From the NCBI GenBank assembly GCA_021156365.1, contig JAJNDK010000008.1, positions 124,001 through 188,000 on the forward strand: DNA of 64,000 bases, in the 5' to 3' direction. This DNA is from Bacteroidota bacterium (GTDB lineage: Bacteria; Bacteroidota; Bacteroidia; B-17B0; Aurantibacillaceae). The notes beneath the pieces were generated by a model. The model was not told the DNA's origin, searched no databases, and worked only from the letters and a program-made list of their open reading frames with translations. How positions within the stretch are numbered: position 1 is the stretch's first letter; the number at the start of each line of letters is the position of its first letter. Shown here piece after piece: positions 39,528-48,820 of this stretch. A program made the position numbers and the translations under genes.

Positions 39528-41920
39528 TTAGACGCGACTTCTGTTCCTTTTCCTAATGCTTCAAACTTCATCGTAACACTGATCCCATTCTCATCTACCA
39601 GCATAAGCTTATGCTTACCTATAGCAGGATTCAGAGCCATCTGGTGGATCTCTTTTGTCTCGCCAATAAATGTATCATCTAAATGCCAGTAGATCCTTGT
39701 ACCTACATTCCGGTGTGTGGCCTCAAACACCGTACGTCCCATATTGCCGTCGATCTCTATCGGTACATAAATTTTACTGTTCGGTTTCGGATACAACAAA
39801 GTCATGGCTCTGTCGGAAACTTTCGCCAGGCATTCCGGTTTGAAATCGGGAAGGATCTTATAATTCGGATGATTGAATTTGTAATACTTTTCTACCAGAG
39901 GCGGTAATACGAACCAGGCCGTGTGTTTCATATTGTACACGTTCTCGCATTCACTGTCCACCCGCTGCTTACCGTTCTTAGTGAGATGCACTACCTGATG
40001 ATACGGACAGGCAACAGAGCTGAGACAGGCAGTTGGAACAAGAACGGTATCTATATGTTCGCAGATCTTCGAAGCACGGTATCCGCTTTCACGACAGATC
40101 CCTGTTTTGCTCATCATTTCTTTGGGTGCTTCAAACCACTTTGTTGAATGCGGCAGCTGATCAAACACAGAAAAAAGTAATGGCGCTGCTGCTTTTATTC
40201 CAGTCAGTCCGGGCCGGCCTTCACCATCAGCATTGCCCACCCATACCGAAACCACATAATCAGGTGTGACACCGATTGCCCATGCATCCCGGAAACCAAA
40301 GCTGGTACCGGTTTTCCAGGCGATCTTCTGTGCCGATGCGAATGCTCTCCAGTTACCGTCTTCATCCGGCCGGTTCACTTCTACCATCGCTTCAAAGGTT
40401 TTGTAGATACAGGCTCTGTCGGTATGCAGGCGGATCGGGGTCGCTTTTTCCTTTTTATAAGCAAGTACCTTTTTATCACTGATCAATGCCAATGGTTTTG
40501 CTTTTTTGTATCTCAGTTCCTGCGCCATTTGTGTGTAAGCTGCATTCAGATCCCAGAGCTTTGCCTCTGCCCCTCCTAAGATCAATGAAAGACCATAATG
40601 TGTGGCAGGTCTGTTCAGGGTTGTTAATCCCATTTTCTTCAGCTCTCCGTGAAATTTTTCCAGCCCGTATTCATTCAGCATGCGCACCATCGGAATATTC
40701 AGACTCCTTGCCAGCGCTGCACTGGCAGGAACTGCCCCATCGTATTGCAGACTGAAATTCTTCGGACTGAAGCTGCCATATTGAGTAGGCACATCCGGGA
40801 TCAGCATGCCCGGTGTGATCAATCCGTCTTCCATACTCTTGGCATATAAAAACGGTTTTAAAATGCTTCCTGTACTTCTCGGAGCCAGGATACAATCAAC
40901 TTTATTGCCCTGGTCGCTTTCCTCCGAATCTGTATTCCCAACATAAGCCACTACTTTCCCTGTGCGGACAGAAGTGATCATCACAGCACCGTTATAAATT
41001 TTATTTTCCTGCAGCAGGTTGCTTTGTGCCTGCAGGAGCTCTGCTGTTTTTACCTGCAGGTTACGATCGATTGTGCTGTGAATGGTTTGCCCTTTGTGTC
41101 CTTCTTTTATCAAACGCGCCAACAAATGCGGGGCGATCTGCGGAAGTGCCAATGGCTTGTCGGGCAAAGGCTCGGTAAGTGCCATCTGATAGGTTGTTTC
41201 ATCGATCTTTTTTATATCGTACAAGCGACGCAATAGACGGTTACGTTTGGCCAGCAGACGGTCATGGTTTTTTCCCGGATAGATAAGCCCGGGAGCATTG
41301 GGCAATACCGCGAGGGTAGCGCTTTCCCCCCAGCCCAGCTTATCGGAGCTCCTGCCGAAATACCGCCAGGATGCTGCTTCCAGTCCAACCACATTGTTGC
41401 CGAAAGGAGCATTGGAAGCGTAGTAATTCAGGATCTCTTTTTTGGAAAAACGGATCTCCATACGGGTAGCAAGGATCATTTCGAGGAATTTCTCCGAAAA
41501 AGTACGTTTAGGGTTTTTGAGCATGATCCGCACCAGCTGCATCGTGAGCGTACTGCCCCCGCTCACCACCCGTTTATTCTTTACATTCTGTACCACTGCC
41601 CTGCCAAGGCCTTTAAGGCTAATGCCGGGATGCGTTTCAAAATCCCGGTCCTCGAACTGTATCAGGCAGGTAGCAAATTTGGAAGGTACCGAATCCACCG
41701 GGCGAAAACGCCATTGTCCATCGGCAGCGATCTTCGCTCCCAACAGGTTCCCGTCTTTGTCGAACAATACCGTAGAAGTACTGTCCTTAAAGAGTTGATA
41801 GGGCAGGCAGTTGATGTACCAAATGATGAATATCAGCATTCCTAAGCCCAGGCATCTCCTGCGCCATTTACGGATACTGGGCCTATGTATACGGTATAAA
41901 TGTAAAAAACGACGGATCAT
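39524..41920 (-). CDS. pbpC: Penicillin-binding protein 1C
   Basis: 798 residues. A short cytoplasmic tail and one membrane anchor (about 25-45) lead to the glycosyltransferase domain (about 60-230: FEDRDFETHPGI with the catalytic Glu, and GGSTLTMQLVRIML). The transpeptidase domain follows (about 290-560) with STGSILKPF (SxxK serine), SLNIPM (SxN) and WKTGTS (KTG). A BiPBP-type C-terminal beta domain completes the protein (MTLLYPKPNSKIYVPIEIDG). Such enzymes polymerise and cross-link peptidoglycan. The alpha-2-macroglobulin gene usually paired with pbpC is not next to it in this window. A promoter box lies 5 bases before the ATG. Confidence 0.93.
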   Translation of the reverse strand: MIRRFLHLYRIHRPSIRKWRRRCLGLGMLIFIIWYINCLPYQLFKDSTSTVLFDKDGNLLGAKIAADGQWRFRPVDSVPSKFATCLIQFEDRDFETHPGISLKGLGRAVVQNVKNKRVVSGGSTLTMQLVRIMLKNPKRTFSEKFLEMILATRMEIRFSKKEILNYYASNAPFGNNVVGLEAASWRYFGRSSDKLGWGESATLAVLPNAPGLIYPGKNHDRLLAKRNRLLRRLYDIKKIDETTYQMALTEPLPDKPLALPQIAPHLLARLIKEGHKGQTIHSTIDRNLQVKTAELLQAQSNLLQENKIYNGAVMITSVRTGKVVAYVGNTDSEESDQGNKVDCILAPRSTGSILKPFLYAKSMEDGLITPGMLIPDVPTQYGSFSPKNFSLQYDGAVPASAALARSLNIPMVRMLNEYGLEKFHGELKKMGLTTLNRPATHYGLSLILGGAEAKLWDLNAAYTQMAQELRYKKAKPLALISDKKVLAYKKEKATPIRLHTDRACIYKTFEAMVEVNRPDEDGNWRAFASAQKIAWKTGTSFGFRDAWAIGVTPDYVVSVWVGNADGEGRPGLTGIKAAAPLLFSVFDQLPHSTKWFEAPKEMMSKTGICRESGYRASKICEHIDTVLVPTACLSSVACPYHQVVHLTKNGKQRVDSECENVYNMKHTAWFVLPPLVEKYYKFNHPNYKILPDFKPECLAKVSDRAMTLLYPKPNSKIYVPIEIDGNMGRTVFEATHRNVGTRIYWHLDDTFIGETKEIHQMALNPAIGKHKLMLVDENGISVTMKFEALGKGTEVASN

Positions 41921-41924
41921 GGGA

Positions 41925-41932
41925 CAAAGTTA
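41925..41932 (-). promoter_or_regulatory. -7 promoter element TAACTTTG of pbpC
   Basis: CAAAGTTA on the plus strand, 4 bases before the pbpC ATG at 41920, so the mRNA would start at or next to the start codon. Confidence 0.5.
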
Positions 41933-41997
41933 CTGTCCCAAAAGCAGCTGTTTTAGCCTTTTTATTATCTGCCCTGTTTTTAATAGAAAGCGTTTTT

Positions 41998-42005
41998 TAC
42001 CTTTG
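41998..42005 (+). promoter_or_regulatory. -7 promoter element TACCTTTG
   Basis: A TAnnTTTG box 10 bases before the ATG at 42016, for the membrane protein/sensor kinase pair. Confidence 0.6.
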
Positions 42006-42015
42006 ATTATACGAT

Positions 42016-42519
42016 ATGGGACGTTTTCTGCAATTGAACTATTATGGACGTATAAGCCTTGGGATCGTAGCCGGACTGCAATTGCTGTCTTTCATACAAA
42101 CCGGCCTTGCTTATGAGAGTTATGACAACCCTTTTGTGCCTACCTATGTCATTCCTTTATCCTATCTGATGACCGCTCTGCCACTCGTGAGCAAAGGATG
42201 TATCGTTGCAGGCTTCATCCTGTTGTGGATGAAGAAAAAAATTGGCTGGATCATTGGCATTCCCGGACTGCTGTTCAATATGTTCTATTATTTATACCTG
42301 GGTATTGCAAGCGGCAATATGTCTGTGAACATACTCATTCTTGCTTTCCTGCTGTTTGGCGTTGTTTGCATTGCCATCCTGTTTTCTCCTTCCGTCAGGC
42401 AACAATTAGAGATCAATCTGAAAAGCTGGGTTATCAGCGCATGCATATTAGTCGTATTTTTGCTTATCCATTTTTATGAGTTCGAATTAGCGATGTTCAT
42501 TGATATGCACTTTTATTGA
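42016..42519 (+). CDS. Small integral membrane protein, 167 aa
   Basis: Five likely membrane helices (about residues 12-30, 44-72, 76-95, 100-122, 136-155), short loops and no signal peptide. No family I can name. Its stop overlaps the TTG start of the sensor kinase gene by 4 bases, so the two are translationally coupled. The protein may work with the kinase, for example as an accessory to sensing; that is inferred from coupling only. Confidence 0.75.
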   Translation: MGRFLQLNYYGRISLGIVAGLQLLSFIQTGLAYESYDNPFVPTYVIPLSYLMTALPLVSKGCIVAGFILLWMKKKIGWIIGIPGLLFNMFYYLYLGIASGNMSVNILILAFLLFGVVCIAILFSPSVRQQLEINLKSWVISACILVVFLLIHFYEFELAMFIDMHFY

Positions 42520-45500
42520 GAACCGGATCTGTCATATTATTTTTTTGTTTTTGCTGCTTTTACCTGAGGGCCCAGCAATTCAATTTTCATAATTATTCGG
42601 TAAAAGACGGAGTAGCACAATCACAGGTATACAGCCTGCTGCAAGATAGCCGCGGTTACCTTTGGATGGGAACACGCGGTGGTGGTATCACGCGCTATGA
42701 CGGAACCAGTTTTAAAACCTTTACCGTAAAGGACGGACTCATCAACAATTATGTATTCTGTATCAAAGAAGATGCGGAGCACAATTTATGGATCGGTACC
42801 AATAACGGGCTTTCCAAATACAATGGCATTTCATTCCGGAATTTTCTTCCTGCGGGAGACTCCGCACAGATCTGGGTCCAGGATATCGATTTCGATAAAC
42901 AAGGAAGAAAAGTACTGGCCACAAACATTGGTGTGTTGCTATATGACAATACAAGCTTCATCAATTTAAGCAGTGCAGCCGGAGAAAAGAAAGAGATCGT
43001 AAACACAGTGCTCGTTGATAAAAATGAAAACATCTGGTTCGGCACCGGGCGAAACCTGTTCCTGCTAAACCAAAGTGCCGGCAGATATACCAGCGAAAAA
43101 TACAACAAGGAGCTTGGTTTCATGAACAATGCCATAACCTGCCTGAGTAAAGATTCAGCCGGTAATATCTGGATCGGAACAGCCGGAGACGGAGCCTATG
43201 TGTATGATGGCAAAAATTTCTTCCGGATCGATCTGAGTCTTGAACTCTACAAAAAAACAGTGTTGGATATTTATTTCGACAACCGCAACAATGTGTGGCT
43301 GGCTACTTTGAACAGCGGAGTATGCCAATACAATTTATTATCCAAAGCATTCACCTGGCTGAGCGAGAACGAAGGCCTGAGCAACAATCATGTGCGCAGC
43401 ATTATCCAGGACAAAAGCGGCAATTACTGGTTCGGTACTTCCGGTGGCGGCGTGTGCAATTATTTCGGGAAACAGTTTACGCATTATGATAAATACTCCG
43501 GGCTGGGAGGTAATTTCATTTACAGTATTTTTCGTGATAGCCGGCAGCGCTTATGGATCGGCACTTCCGACAAAGGGCTGAGTATACTGGACAGCTCGAA
43601 GTTCAAAAATTACAATTCTTCCAACGGGTTCCTCGACGTGAAGGTGAAAGCCATCAACGAGGATGATCTCGGCAATGTATACCTGGGAACGGATGGGCAG
43701 GGAATGTTCGTCTACAACAATATAGAATTCAAACAAGTTGCCGGTCTCGAAAAAAAATTCATCCGCAGTATTGTGAAAGACAAAGCAGGAGCTCTTTGGA
43801 TCGCCACAGCGGGCAATGGTCTGTATAAAATGAATATTTCAGCGACGGGCACCGAACTGGAAAACTTCACAGTGAACGACGGTTTATTGCACAACCGGCT
43901 CACCTGCCTGCATTACGATAAACAGGGACGCTTGTGGTATGGCACAGAAAACAACGGGATCGGCATCCTTGCGAATGGTAAGATCCAGAAACGCTTTTTC
44001 TCTGTTAAAGACGGTTTGCCTTCCAATACCATCCGCTGTTTTACAGAAGACAAGAGCGGTTATCTCTGGCTGGGTACCGCCGGAAATGGGATTGCCTGCT
44101 TTCCGCTCTACCAGGGTGATTACCCCATCCAAAGCTTTGATTACAAAAACGGGTTGACTTCTTCCAATATTTATTTGCTCACCTGTGATGACAAAAACAA
44201 TATCCTCTCAGGAAGCGAAACCGGCCTGGATTATCTCACACTTGCTAAAAACCGGAAACCTACAGAGATCAGGCATTACAGCAAAGGTGAGGGATTTACG
44301 GGCATCGAAACCTGTCAGAATGCAGTGTTCAACGATAATGACGGAACCATTTGGTTCGGTACCATCAACGGGCTTTCGCGCTATAATCCCGCCAACCAGG
44401 TGAAGAATGAGAACGAGCCGGTAACAAGCATTTCAGACGTACGTTTGTTTTATGAACCGATCGCAAAAACCACTTATAAAAATTTCGCCGGCGACTGGAA
44501 TATTCTCTCCGACCTGGATCTGCCATACGATCAGAACCACCTTACCTTTGATTTTCTCGGTATCAATTTCAGTAATCCCGATGCCGTGCGTTATAGCTGG
44601 AAGCTGGAAGGCTTTGATAAAGAATGGTCACCGGTCTCTTCACAACGTACCGTTACATACTCCAACTTAGGAGCAGGAGATTATACTTTTTTGGTGAAAG
44701 CCTGCAACGAAGACAATGTGTGGAATAAAAGCCCGGTAGCATTGAAATTCAATATTCATCCACCTTTCTGGCTGCGCTGGTGGTTTATCCTGCTGATAAG
44801 TATTGCAGCCATTCTCATCGTGCTGGTCGTTTTTCGCTGGCGGGTAAATCGTGTGAAAGCAAAAGCGGCGGAAATGCAGCAGAAGATCCAGTTGGAAAAA
44901 GAAGTGATAGAACTGGAACAAAAAGCGCTGCGCCTGCAGATGAATCCACACTTTATTTTCAATGCCCTGAATTCCATTCAATCACAGATCGGTACGGATA
45001 ATGAGCAGGCAGCCCGCTACTATCTTGCCAAATTCTCACGCCTGATGCGGCAGATCCTCGATAACTCACGCAATGCACTTATTACGCTGGAAGAAGAGGT
45101 AAATACACTGGAAAATTATCTGTTGATCGAAAAATTCTGTAACGGTGATCGCTTCGATTATAACATACAGGTAGATGAAAGCATCGAAAAAGATTATGTA
45201 AAGATCCCGCCGATGCTGATGCAGCCATTTGTAGAAAATTCGATCAAACACGGGCTCAAATTCACCGATGAGAAAAGAGGTTTTATACAGCTGAGCTTCT
45301 CCGAAAAAAATGAGATCCTCGAATGCAGTGTAACAGACAACGGGATTGGGAGGGTGAAAGCAGAAGAGCTGAATAAAAAAAGTAAGGAAACCTATCACCA
45401 GTCTACTGCACTTGCTGTAACACAGGAACGGCTGGAGCTATTGAAGATCAGCCCATCCATACAATCGCTGGAGATCATTGACCTGTATGACGAAGCAGGG

Positions 45501-45545
45501 AATGCAGTGGGAACAAAGGTGATCGTAAGGATCCCGATTGGCTAA
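42516..45545 (+). CDS. LytS/YehU-type sensor histidine kinase with two-component propeller
   Basis: 1009 residues from a TTG start that overlaps the preceding stop; a signal peptide follows at once (VILFFCFCCFYLRAQ). The periplasmic part is a large double beta-propeller of Reg_prop repeats, each with L-W-I/M/F-G-T (about 25-620), then a Y_Y_Y domain (YSWKLEGFDKEWSP). One membrane helix (about 750-770) and a coiled coil lead to the His_kinase domain with LQMNPHFIFNALNSIQ (phosphorylated His) and an HATPase with PFVENSIKHGL and DNGIG. Such kinases signal to LytTR regulators. The LytTR gene lies at 46492 behind an oppositely oriented protease gene. Probable signal: a glycan or cell-surface cue. 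Confidence 0.92.
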   Translation: MRTGSVILFFCFCCFYLRAQQFNFHNYSVKDGVAQSQVYSLLQDSRGYLWMGTRGGGITRYDGTSFKTFTVKDGLINNYVFCIKEDAEHNLWIGTNNGLSKYNGISFRNFLPAGDSAQIWVQDIDFDKQGRKVLATNIGVLLYDNTSFINLSSAAGEKKEIVNTVLVDKNENIWFGTGRNLFLLNQSAGRYTSEKYNKELGFMNNAITCLSKDSAGNIWIGTAGDGAYVYDGKNFFRIDLSLELYKKTVLDIYFDNRNNVWLATLNSGVCQYNLLSKAFTWLSENEGLSNNHVRSIIQDKSGNYWFGTSGGGVCNYFGKQFTHYDKYSGLGGNFIYSIFRDSRQRLWIGTSDKGLSILDSSKFKNYNSSNGFLDVKVKAINEDDLGNVYLGTDGQGMFVYNNIEFKQVAGLEKKFIRSIVKDKAGALWIATAGNGLYKMNISATGTELENFTVNDGLLHNRLTCLHYDKQGRLWYGTENNGIGILANGKIQKRFFSVKDGLPSNTIRCFTEDKSGYLWLGTAGNGIACFPLYQGDYPIQSFDYKNGLTSSNIYLLTCDDKNNILSGSETGLDYLTLAKNRKPTEIRHYSKGEGFTGIETCQNAVFNDNDGTIWFGTINGLSRYNPANQVKNENEPVTSISDVRLFYEPIAKTTYKNFAGDWNILSDLDLPYDQNHLTFDFLGINFSNPDAVRYSWKLEGFDKEWSPVSSQRTVTYSNLGAGDYTFLVKACNEDNVWNKSPVALKFNIHPPFWLRWWFILLISIAAILIVLVVFRWRVNRVKAKAAEMQQKIQLEKEVIELEQKALRLQMNPHFIFNALNSIQSQIGTDNEQAARYYLAKFSRLMRQILDNSRNALITLEEEVNTLENYLLIEKFCNGDRFDYNIQVDESIEKDYVKIPPMLMQPFVENSIKHGLKFTDEKRGFIQLSFSEKNEILECSVTDNGIGRVKAEELNKKSKETYHQSTALAVTQERLELLKISPSIQSLEIIDLYDEAGNAVGTKVIVRIPIG

Positions 45546-45550
45546 AAAAA

Positions 45551-46438
45551 TTACTTCCTGTTCGCAGCGATCCAGTCTTTGAAAGCGGCAATACGTGTCC
45601 AGCCCATCACCTTTCCATAGTATCCGTTTTTTATCTCATCCGCACTCCCATCACCATAAGAAGCCAAACCTATCAGCTGCATATTCCCTTTTCGAAAACG
45701 GAACAACGGGCCACCGCTGTCACCTCCGCCGGTGCTGTATTCCAGATCAAGCGGCTTGCTGCTGCCAAGACGATTGGTTTTCTTCTTCGGATCGGGCTGA
45801 TCGAAATCTGCAAATAACACCGTAGCTATGCTTGCTGCTTTCACGCCACCGATCGAATCTATTTTATTTTGACCGGCCAGTTTAGTACTGTAGCTCATTA
45901 CATGTTCCGGCTTATTGGCAGGTCCCGATACTCCGTAACCAACACCTGTTACGGTATCGCCGAGCTCATCTGGAATTTCATTCAGCGTCAGAACAGCCTG
46001 CCCGCTCAATGGCTTGTCGAGTGTAATAAGAACTATGTCACAGGAACCATTTTTCATATAGTCCGGGTGCATTACAATGCTTTTTGCAGTCAGCAAAAGA
46101 TTCTGTACGGAAAATCTAAAGTCGCTTGCCGGCCTCTCGTAATGACCGGTTACAACATATGTTTGTATTTTCATGCCTTTGTAATCTACGATCGTATCCT
46201 TCCGCTTCTCACCTATAAAACAATGTGCTACCGAAAGAATATGCAGGCTGTCTATCAATACAAAGCTTCCCGCGTTTTCCCATTTTCCGTTTTCAATACG
46301 TAATAAGCGGCCCACACCATCGAACTGCGGCTCGGCTGCAAGCTGCATGTATCTTTCCACAGGACGGTCGTGGCGGTATATTCCGCTCGACATTGTTACT
46401 ACCAAAACAACCGGGGTTAGAAGTTTTAAAAGCCGCAT
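45551..46438 (-). CDS. Secreted trypsin-like serine protease (S1)
   Basis: 295 residues with an N-terminal hydrophobic signal (about 5-18, LKLLTPVVLVVTMSSG) and the full catalytic triad: H72 in LSVAHCF, D134 in SCDIVLITL, S241 in GGGDSGGPLF. It is a trypsin-fold protease, probably active in the periplasm or outside the cell. It lies on the opposite strand between the sensor kinase and LytTR regulator genes, its stop 6 bases from the kinase stop and its start 54 bases from the regulator start. A shared regulatory region with the response regulator is possible. Confidence 0.9.
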   Translation of the reverse strand: MRLLKLLTPVVLVVTMSSGIYRHDRPVERYMQLAAEPQFDGVGRLLRIENGKWENAGSFVLIDSLHILSVAHCFIGEKRKDTIVDYKGMKIQTYVVTGHYERPASDFRFSVQNLLLTAKSIVMHPDYMKNGSCDIVLITLDKPLSGQAVLTLNEIPDELGDTVTGVGYGVSGPANKPEHVMSYSTKLAGQNKIDSIGGVKAASIATVLFADFDQPDPKKKTNRLGSSKPLDLEYSTGGGDSGGPLFRFRKGNMQLIGLASYGDGSADEIKNGYYGKVMGWTRIAAFKDWIAANRK

Positions 46439-46491
46439 AACTAATTTTTTGGCTAATGTATAAAATAAATTGATTTTAGTATTTTAGTACA

Positions 46492-47235
46492 ATGATAAAA
46501 GCAGTAATAATCGACGATATCGAGCAGGCCCATGTAACGCTGAAAAAAGATCTGGAAGTGTATGCCAAAGATGTGACGGTGATCGGTGAAGCGAATGGCG
46601 TAGTGGAAGGTGCCAAACTGCTGAAAAGCATACAGCCCGATATTCTTTTCCTCGACATACAAATGCAGGATGGCAGCGGATTCGACTTGTTGGATATTTT
46701 AAAAGACATTTCTTTCAAGATCATATTTATCACTGCTTCCGATGCACACGCCATCAAAGCATTCCGTTATGCGGCCATCGATTACCTGATGAAACCCGTA
46801 GATCCGGACGAGCTGATGGAAGCTCTGAAAAAATACCGTCAGGAAAAGCCGAACGAAAACGACAAATACAAACTCCTCAACGACTCGTTGAAAAACCACC
46901 AGAAACCACACGAACGGCTGGCTCTGCATACACAGGACAAGATCCATATTGTAAATATCCAGGATATTATTCGTTGTGAAAGCAGTGTGAATTACACCGA
47001 ATTTTATTTTACGAATGGAAAAAAATTACTTGTCACCAAAACACTGAAAGACTTTGAAGACCTGTTGAGTGAACAGAATTTTTACCGCGTACATCAATCG
47101 CATTTGGTCAATACCCGTTTCATCAAAGAATTTGTAAAAACCGATGGCGGTTACCTACTGATGAACGATGGAACGAATGTGCCGGTTTCTACCCGGAAAC
47201 GACCGGAAGTGATGAAGATGTTGGAGGAACTGTAG
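46492..47235 (+). CDS. LytTR-family response regulator
   Basis: 247 residues. The receiver domain (1-120) has the acidic pair D8-D9, phosphoacceptor D55 in ILFLDIQM, T/S at ITAS and K in LMKPVD. The C-terminal DNA-binding LytTR domain (about 140-247) shows DIIRCESSVNYTEFYF, KTLKDFEDLL, FYRVHQSHLVN and TRKRPEVM. It binds direct repeats at target promoters after phosphorylation. The probable partner is the LytS-type kinase at 42516, although the serine protease gene lies between on the other strand. Confidence 0.93.
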   Translation: MIKAVIIDDIEQAHVTLKKDLEVYAKDVTVIGEANGVVEGAKLLKSIQPDILFLDIQMQDGSGFDLLDILKDISFKIIFITASDAHAIKAFRYAAIDYLMKPVDPDELMEALKKYRQEKPNENDKYKLLNDSLKNHQKPHERLALHTQDKIHIVNIQDIIRCESSVNYTEFYFTNGKKLLVTKTLKDFEDLLSEQNFYRVHQSHLVNTRFIKEFVKTDGGYLLMNDGTNVPVSTRKRPEVMKMLEEL

Positions 47236-47241
47236 CTTCTT

Positions 47242-47433
47242 TTAACCGCAAAGAGCGCAGAGTTTTCGCAAAGGGCGCGAAGGTTTTAGTTGTGATGGAT
47301 GTTTTTTGTCAGAAATGTCCGGTAGATTATCATTAACAGTGCAGGCTATTTTTTGTTGTGAAAACCACGAAGCCTCGCCTTTAAATTTTCTTATCGGTCT
47401 TTGCGGGTATTTTCTTTGCGACCTTTGCGGTTA
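47242..47433. repeat. Fold-back element, CGCAAAG/CTTTGCG type, second copy
   Basis: The left end TTAACCGCAAAG (47242-47253) is an inverted copy of the right end CTTTGCGGTTA (47423-47433). More CGCAAAG words stand on the left and CTTTGCG on the right. It lies between two convergent genes, 7 bases after one stop and 4 bases before the other, as does the element at 39422-39527. Confidence 0.75.
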
Positions 47434-47436
47434 CCC

Positions 47437-47964
47437 TCAAAACTCCCCGAAAGACTTCAAATAAGCCTCCAGTGCTTTCTCCGTATGTTCATCGCTCAGC
47501 TTCCCGTTCTCATCGAGAAGTTTTTTGATGGAGGAAATCGGTAATTTATTGTAAAAAACCGTCATTTTCAGGTAGTTAAAGACCAACGTCAGTTGTTCGA
47601 TCCCACGGAGGTTGCCTGCCCGGCCGTCGGAAACGCCGATCAGTCCGGCTTTTTTGAAATTCCAGTGGTTGGGATGCACGGAATCGAGGAAAGTCTTCAG
47701 GATTCCCGGATAGCTTCCGTTGTATTCGGGCACTACAAAGAGAAATTTGTTACTGCTATCTACATACGTATGGATCATTTGCTCAAATCCGGGGCTTCTT
47801 TTGCCAAACATTTCCGAAAATGCAAGGTTTTCAGGCACATCTTCCAGCGAATAAAAAAGAGTGGGAATTCCCATTCCATTCAATAGTTCCTCACAATGTT
47901 TTGCTATTTTTATGGTGTTGCTTCCGGGCCGGTTGGTGCCCGAAATTATTGTTATTCCGCTCAT
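47437..47964 (-). CDS. NAD(P)H-dependent FMN reductase
   Basis: 175 residues with the flavodoxin-like fold of the FMN_red family: ISGTNRPGSNTIKIA (phosphate-binding loop), FVVPEYNGSYPGILKTFLDSV (the P-E-Y-N motif contacting the flavin), and IGVSDGRAGNLRGIEQL. It reduces flavin or quinone/azo compounds using NAD(P)H; the substrate is unknown. Length is normal. It converges on the LytTR gene across a fold-back element. Confidence 0.88.
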   Translation of the reverse strand: MSGITIISGTNRPGSNTIKIAKHCEELLNGMGIPTLFYSLEDVPENLAFSEMFGKRSPGFEQMIHTYVDSSNKFLFVVPEYNGSYPGILKTFLDSVHPNHWNFKKAGLIGVSDGRAGNLRGIEQLTLVFNYLKMTVFYNKLPISSIKKLLDENGKLSDEHTEKALEAYLKSFGEF

Positions 47965-48103
47965 TAGGGCAAATCTCGCTTTTTAATCAAAATGTGAACA
48001 ATTTCTTAACAAAAAAACTGTTTATATATAATCCTGGCTTTTTACCTGTATTCAGGATCAAAGCCGTAAATTTACCCTTTATACTTAAAAGTAGCTACTT
48101 TTT

Positions 48104-48787
48104 ATGCAAATTACTTATTACGGACATTCCTGTTTTGGTGTGGAAGTGAATGGCAAAAAGCTCCTGTTCGATCCTTTTATCAGTCCGAATGAACTGACAA
48201 AAGGCCTGGTAGATGCTACCACAGTGGAGGCCGATTACATTCTTATTTCCCACGGGCACGAAGACCATATTGCAGATGCGGTTGCTATTGCAAAACGTAC
48301 GAAAGCAAAGGTGATCTGCAATGCGGAGATCTGTTACTGGCTGGAAAAACAAGGAGTAGAGAATATTCATCCGATGAACATTGGCGGAAAAGTAAAGCTG
48401 GAATTCGGAAATGTGAAATGTGTTGTAGCAATACATTCCAGCAGCCTGCCGGATGGCTCCAATGGCGGAAATCCGATGGGGTTCGTGGTGGAAAGTACGG
48501 AAGGGAATTTCTATTATGCCGGAGATACGGCGCTTACCTACGATATGAAACTGATCGGTGATTACCGCAGTATCAACTTTGCCTTTTTACCCATAGGTGA
48601 TAATTTCACGATGGGTGTAGACAATGCACTGATCGCCTGCGATTTTATCAATTGCGGGGATATCATCGGGATGCATTACGATACATTTGGGTTCATTCAG
48701 ATCGACAAAAGTGAAGCAGTTTATAAATTCAACAGGGCAGGAAAGAACCTGACATTACTGGAAATAGGACAGACAATCAAGAAATAA
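48104..48787 (+). CDS. UPF0173-type metal-dependent hydrolase
   Basis: 227 residues of the metallo-beta-lactamase fold: MQITYYGHSCFGVEVNGKKLLFDPF at the start, the metal motif SHGHEDHI (H-x-H-x-D-H), later VAIHSSSLPDG, YYAGDTAL and IIGMHYDTFG. This is the YtkL/UPF0173 pattern, a widely conserved cytoplasmic hydrolase without a confirmed substrate. No signal peptide. It is separated from parA by 33 bases and may be co-transcribed with it. Confidence 0.9.
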   Translation: MQITYYGHSCFGVEVNGKKLLFDPFISPNELTKGLVDATTVEADYILISHGHEDHIADAVAIAKRTKAKVICNAEICYWLEKQGVENIHPMNIGGKVKLEFGNVKCVVAIHSSSLPDGSNGGNPMGFVVESTEGNFYYAGDTALTYDMKLIGDYRSINFAFLPIGDNFTMGVDNALIACDFINCGDIIGMHYDTFGFIQIDKSEAVYKFNRAGKNLTLLEIGQTIKK

Positions 48788-48820
48788 CAAGACCGCCTCC
48801 GCAGGGCTACTGCGGTTAAA

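Noticed and set aside
41264-41845. 193-codon plus-strand ORF inside pbpC
   Set aside because: Antisense to the conserved glycosyltransferase domain of pbpC; no independent support.
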